In this document: positions 5,360 through 7,131 of the stretch, piece by piece
How the letters are laid out: every line of letters begins with the position of its first letter
How positions within the stretch are numbered: the first letter of the stretch is position 1
Source: Demequinaceae bacterium UBA4004
Lineage (GTDB): Bacteria > Actinomycetota > Actinomycetes > Actinomycetales > Demequinaceae
Length of the DNA stretch: 7,131 bases
NCBI GenBank assembly: GCA_002384765.1
Contig: DGBM01000105.1
Span: 670 to 7,800, forward strand
Direction: 5' to 3'
Program-made: the position numbers and the translations under genes
The notes under the pieces: generated by a model
The model's database searches: none
Told to the model about the DNA's origin: nothing
The model's input: only the letters and a program-made list of their open reading frames with translations

Positions 5360-7131
5360 GCTCCCCCACGGACCTGGCGATCGCCTCGAGCGCGGCGGGA
5401 ATGGCGGCCGCGTCCTGTCCGCCGCCCTGCGCGAGGTCAGGCTTGCCGCCCCCGCCGCCACCCAGGGCCTTCGACGCGAGCTTTACGAGGTCCCCTGCGC
5501 GCATGCCCGCATCCCTCGCGGGCGCGTTCGTTGCGACGACGATCGACGGCCTGCCGTCGAGATCGGCGGCCAGCGCGACCACCACCGGCTCGCTGTCGCC
5601 CAGCCGCGCTCGCACGTCCATCGCCAGGGCGCGCAGGTCGTCGGCGCTGCCCGCGTCGGCTACGGCGAGGCTCGCCAGACGCGTGCCCGCGACCTCGACC
5701 GCATTGCCCGCGATCCCGGCCGCCGCCGAAAGAAGCGCCTGCTGGCGCATGCCGGCCAGCTCCTTCTCGACATGAGCGAGCCGTTCCACGAGCGAGTGCA
5801 CGCGGCCCGTCAGCTCGTGAGGTGGGGTCTTCAGCGACGTGGTCAGCTCGCTGACAATCGAGCGCTCCGCAGCCAGGTGGCTGAACGCGTCAGCGCCCAC
5901 CAGCGCCTCGATGCGGCGCGCACCCGAGCCCACGGAACCCTCGCCGGTGACCGTAAGCAGCCCGATTTGGCTTGAGTTGTCCACGTGCGTGCCCGCGCAC
6001 AGTTCACGCGAGAAGGGCCCGCCAATCTCGACCACGCGGACGCGGTCGCCGTACTTCTCGCCAAACAAGGCCATCGCCCCAAGCGCCTTCGCCTCGTCGA
6101 GCGACATGACGTTGGTGTCGACCGGAAGCTCCTCCCGGATGGCGCGGTTGGCGATGTCCTCGATCTCGCTTCGCGCGGTGCCTGAGACACCCTGGGTCCA
6201 GGAGAAGTCGAGTCGCATGTAGCCGGGCTTGTTGTACGAACCCGCCTGGTTGGCCTGCTTGCCCAGCACCTCGTGCAGAGCCGAGTGAATGAGGTGCGTG
6301 GCGGAGTGCGCCTTGGACGCAAGCCGACGGTTGAGCGGGTCGACCTCGGCGGAGACCACATCGCCCACGGCGATCGTGCCCTCCTCGACCTTCACCGAAT
6401 GCACGATGACGTCCTTGATGGGGCGCTGGACGTCCATGACCTCGAGAGTCGCGTTGGGGCCCCGAATCTCGCCGGTGTCCGCATCCTGGCCACCCGATTC
6501 CGGGTAAAACGGGGTCTCGGACAGGATGACCTCGACCGATTCACCTGCCGATGCGGCGGGGATGGCCACGCCCTCCTTGATGACGGCGACAATCTTCGAC
6601 TGCACCTGCAGTTCGTCGTAACCGCGGAACACCGAGGGCGTGGTGGCGGCGACCTCTTGATACGCGCCAAAGTCGCCGTGCGCGCCCTTCTTGGCCTTCG
6701 CATCGGCCCGCGCGCGATCCCGCTGCTCCTGCATGAGCGACCGGAAGGCGCCCTCATCGACGGACAGGCCCTGCTCGGCCGCCATCTCCAAAGTGAGGTC
6801 GATCGGGAAACCGTATGTGTCGTGGAGCGCGAACGCTTCCTTGCCGCCCAGCACGCGTCCGCCGGCCGACTTGGCAGTCGCGACGGCGGAGTCGAAGAGC
6901 GATGTGCCCTGCGCGAGGGTGCGAGCGAACGCCTGCTCCTCTGCGGCGGCGACCGCCTTGATGTGGTCCCAGTTCTTGTCCAACTCGGGATACGACGCCC
7001 GCATCGCCTCGTAGCTCGCTTCAAGGAGCTTCACCAAGGAGTGTTCGCTGACCCCCAAGAGTCGCATCGAGCGAACCGACCGGCGAAGCAGGCGGCGCAA
7101 CACGTACCCGCGACCCTCGTTGCCGGGAGTC
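5352..7131 (-). CDS. alaS: Alanyl-tRNA synthetase AlaRS (5' part beyond window edge)
   Basis: AlaRS charges tRNA-Ala and hydrolyses mischarged Ser- and Gly-tRNA-Ala. 592 residues of the C-terminal part are visible, numbered here from the first whole codon at 7130. The family is about 880-900 residues, so roughly 300 (most of the aminoacylation core) lie beyond the right edge. The fragment opens with PGNEGRGYVLRRLLRR (2-17), the end of the catalytic domain, followed by FALHDTYGFPIDLT (100-113). The editing domain includes ETPFYPESGGQ (205-215) and the four zinc ligands HSATH (His275, His279) and CAGTH (Cys378, His382). GEGSVGSGARRIEA (396-409) follows. The C-Ala region ends in the glycine-rich GGGGGGKPDLAQGGG (557-571), used in tRNA elbow binding and oligomerisation. 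All editing residues are intact. The GTG at 7103 is internal, because the conserved frame continues upstream to the edge. It overlaps ruvX by 8 bases. Confidence 0.97.
   Translation of the reverse strand, partial: TPGNEGRGYVLRRLLRRSVRSMRLLGVSEHSLVKLLEASYEAMRASYPELDKNWDHIKAVAAAEEQAFARTLAQGTSLFDSAVATAKSAGGRVLGGKEAFALHDTYGFPIDLTLEMAAEQGLSVDEGAFRSLMQEQRDRARADAKAKKGAHGDFGAYQEVAATTPSVFRGYDELQVQSKIVAVIKEGVAIPAASAGESVEVILSETPFYPESGGQDADTGEIRGPNATLEVMDVQRPIKDVIVHSVKVEEGTIAVGDVVSAEVDPLNRRLASKAHSATHLIHSALHEVLGKQANQAGSYNKPGYMRLDFSWTQGVSGTARSEIEDIANRAIREELPVDTNVMSLDEAKALGAMALFGEKYGDRVRVVEIGGPFSRELCAGTHVDNSSQIGLLTVTGEGSVGSGARRIEALVGADAFSHLAAERSIVSELTTSLKTPPHELTGRVHSLVERLAHVEKELAGMRQQALLSAAAGIAGNAVEVAGTRLASLAVADAGSADDLRALAMDVRARLGDSEPVVVALAADLDGRPSIVVATNAPARDAGMRAGDLVKLASKALGGGGGGKPDLAQGGGQDAAAIPAALEAIARSVGERG

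Noticed and set aside
5360..5461. Extension of ruvX upstream to an ATG at 5461
   Set aside because: The extra residues are Arg/Pro/Ser-rich and lie inside the 3' end of alaS. The RuvX fold begins at the GVDVG motif just after the GTG at 5359.
4784..5854. A 356-codon plus-strand open frame across mltG, ruvX and alaS
   Set aside because: It crosses three well-supported genes, has Arg/Pro-rich low-complexity content and has no family resemblance.
7101..7103. A GTG that could be read as an alaS start
   Set aside because: The same frame continues upstream with the conserved PGNEGRGY to the window edge, so the gene is truncated by the window rather than starting here.

Overview
This window is a GC-rich piece of chromosome in which every gene lies on the minus strand. 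The protein sequences look actinobacterial: RuvX, the AlaRS glycine-rich tail, and AroE with a GAGATA nucleotide loop. Frequent GTG starts and tight gene overlaps fit this. A Micrococcales-type organism (Cellulomonas or Demequina relatives) is my best guess from gene content and order; it is inference, not a search result.

Read in the direction of transcription (right to left), the layout is as follows. alaS (5352-7131) is missing roughly its first 300 residues beyond the right edge. ruvX (4892-5359) is a Holliday-junction resolvase-like RNase H-fold protein. mltG (3781-4899) is a membrane-anchored lytic transglycosylase. aroE (2927-3802) is shikimate dehydrogenase. pilB (1181-2848) is a type IV pilus assembly ATPase. 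pilT (1-1143) is a pilus retraction ATPase cut at the left edge just before its C-terminal motif. The first four genes are chained by overlaps of 8, 8 and 22 bases and look like one transcript. Gaps of about 78 and 37 bases then precede pilB and pilT. No stretch of 300 bases lacks a gene, and I see no RNA gene, mobile element, CRISPR array or convincing terminator.

Functionally the window joins a housekeeping block (alanine-tRNA charging, RNA/DNA processing, peptidoglycan termination, aromatic amino acid synthesis) to the motor genes of a type IV pilus. PilB powers pilus extension and PilT powers retraction.

The most interesting points are in the motors. PilB carries a near-perfect tandem MshEN motif (two 24-residue units separated by 5 residues), which suggests control by cyclic di-GMP. 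PilT carries an unusual N-terminal extension of about 90 residues, rich in Pro, Gln and Ala, with an internal imperfect repeat. I do not see a wholly new system. The pieces belong to known families, with some lineage-specific modifications.
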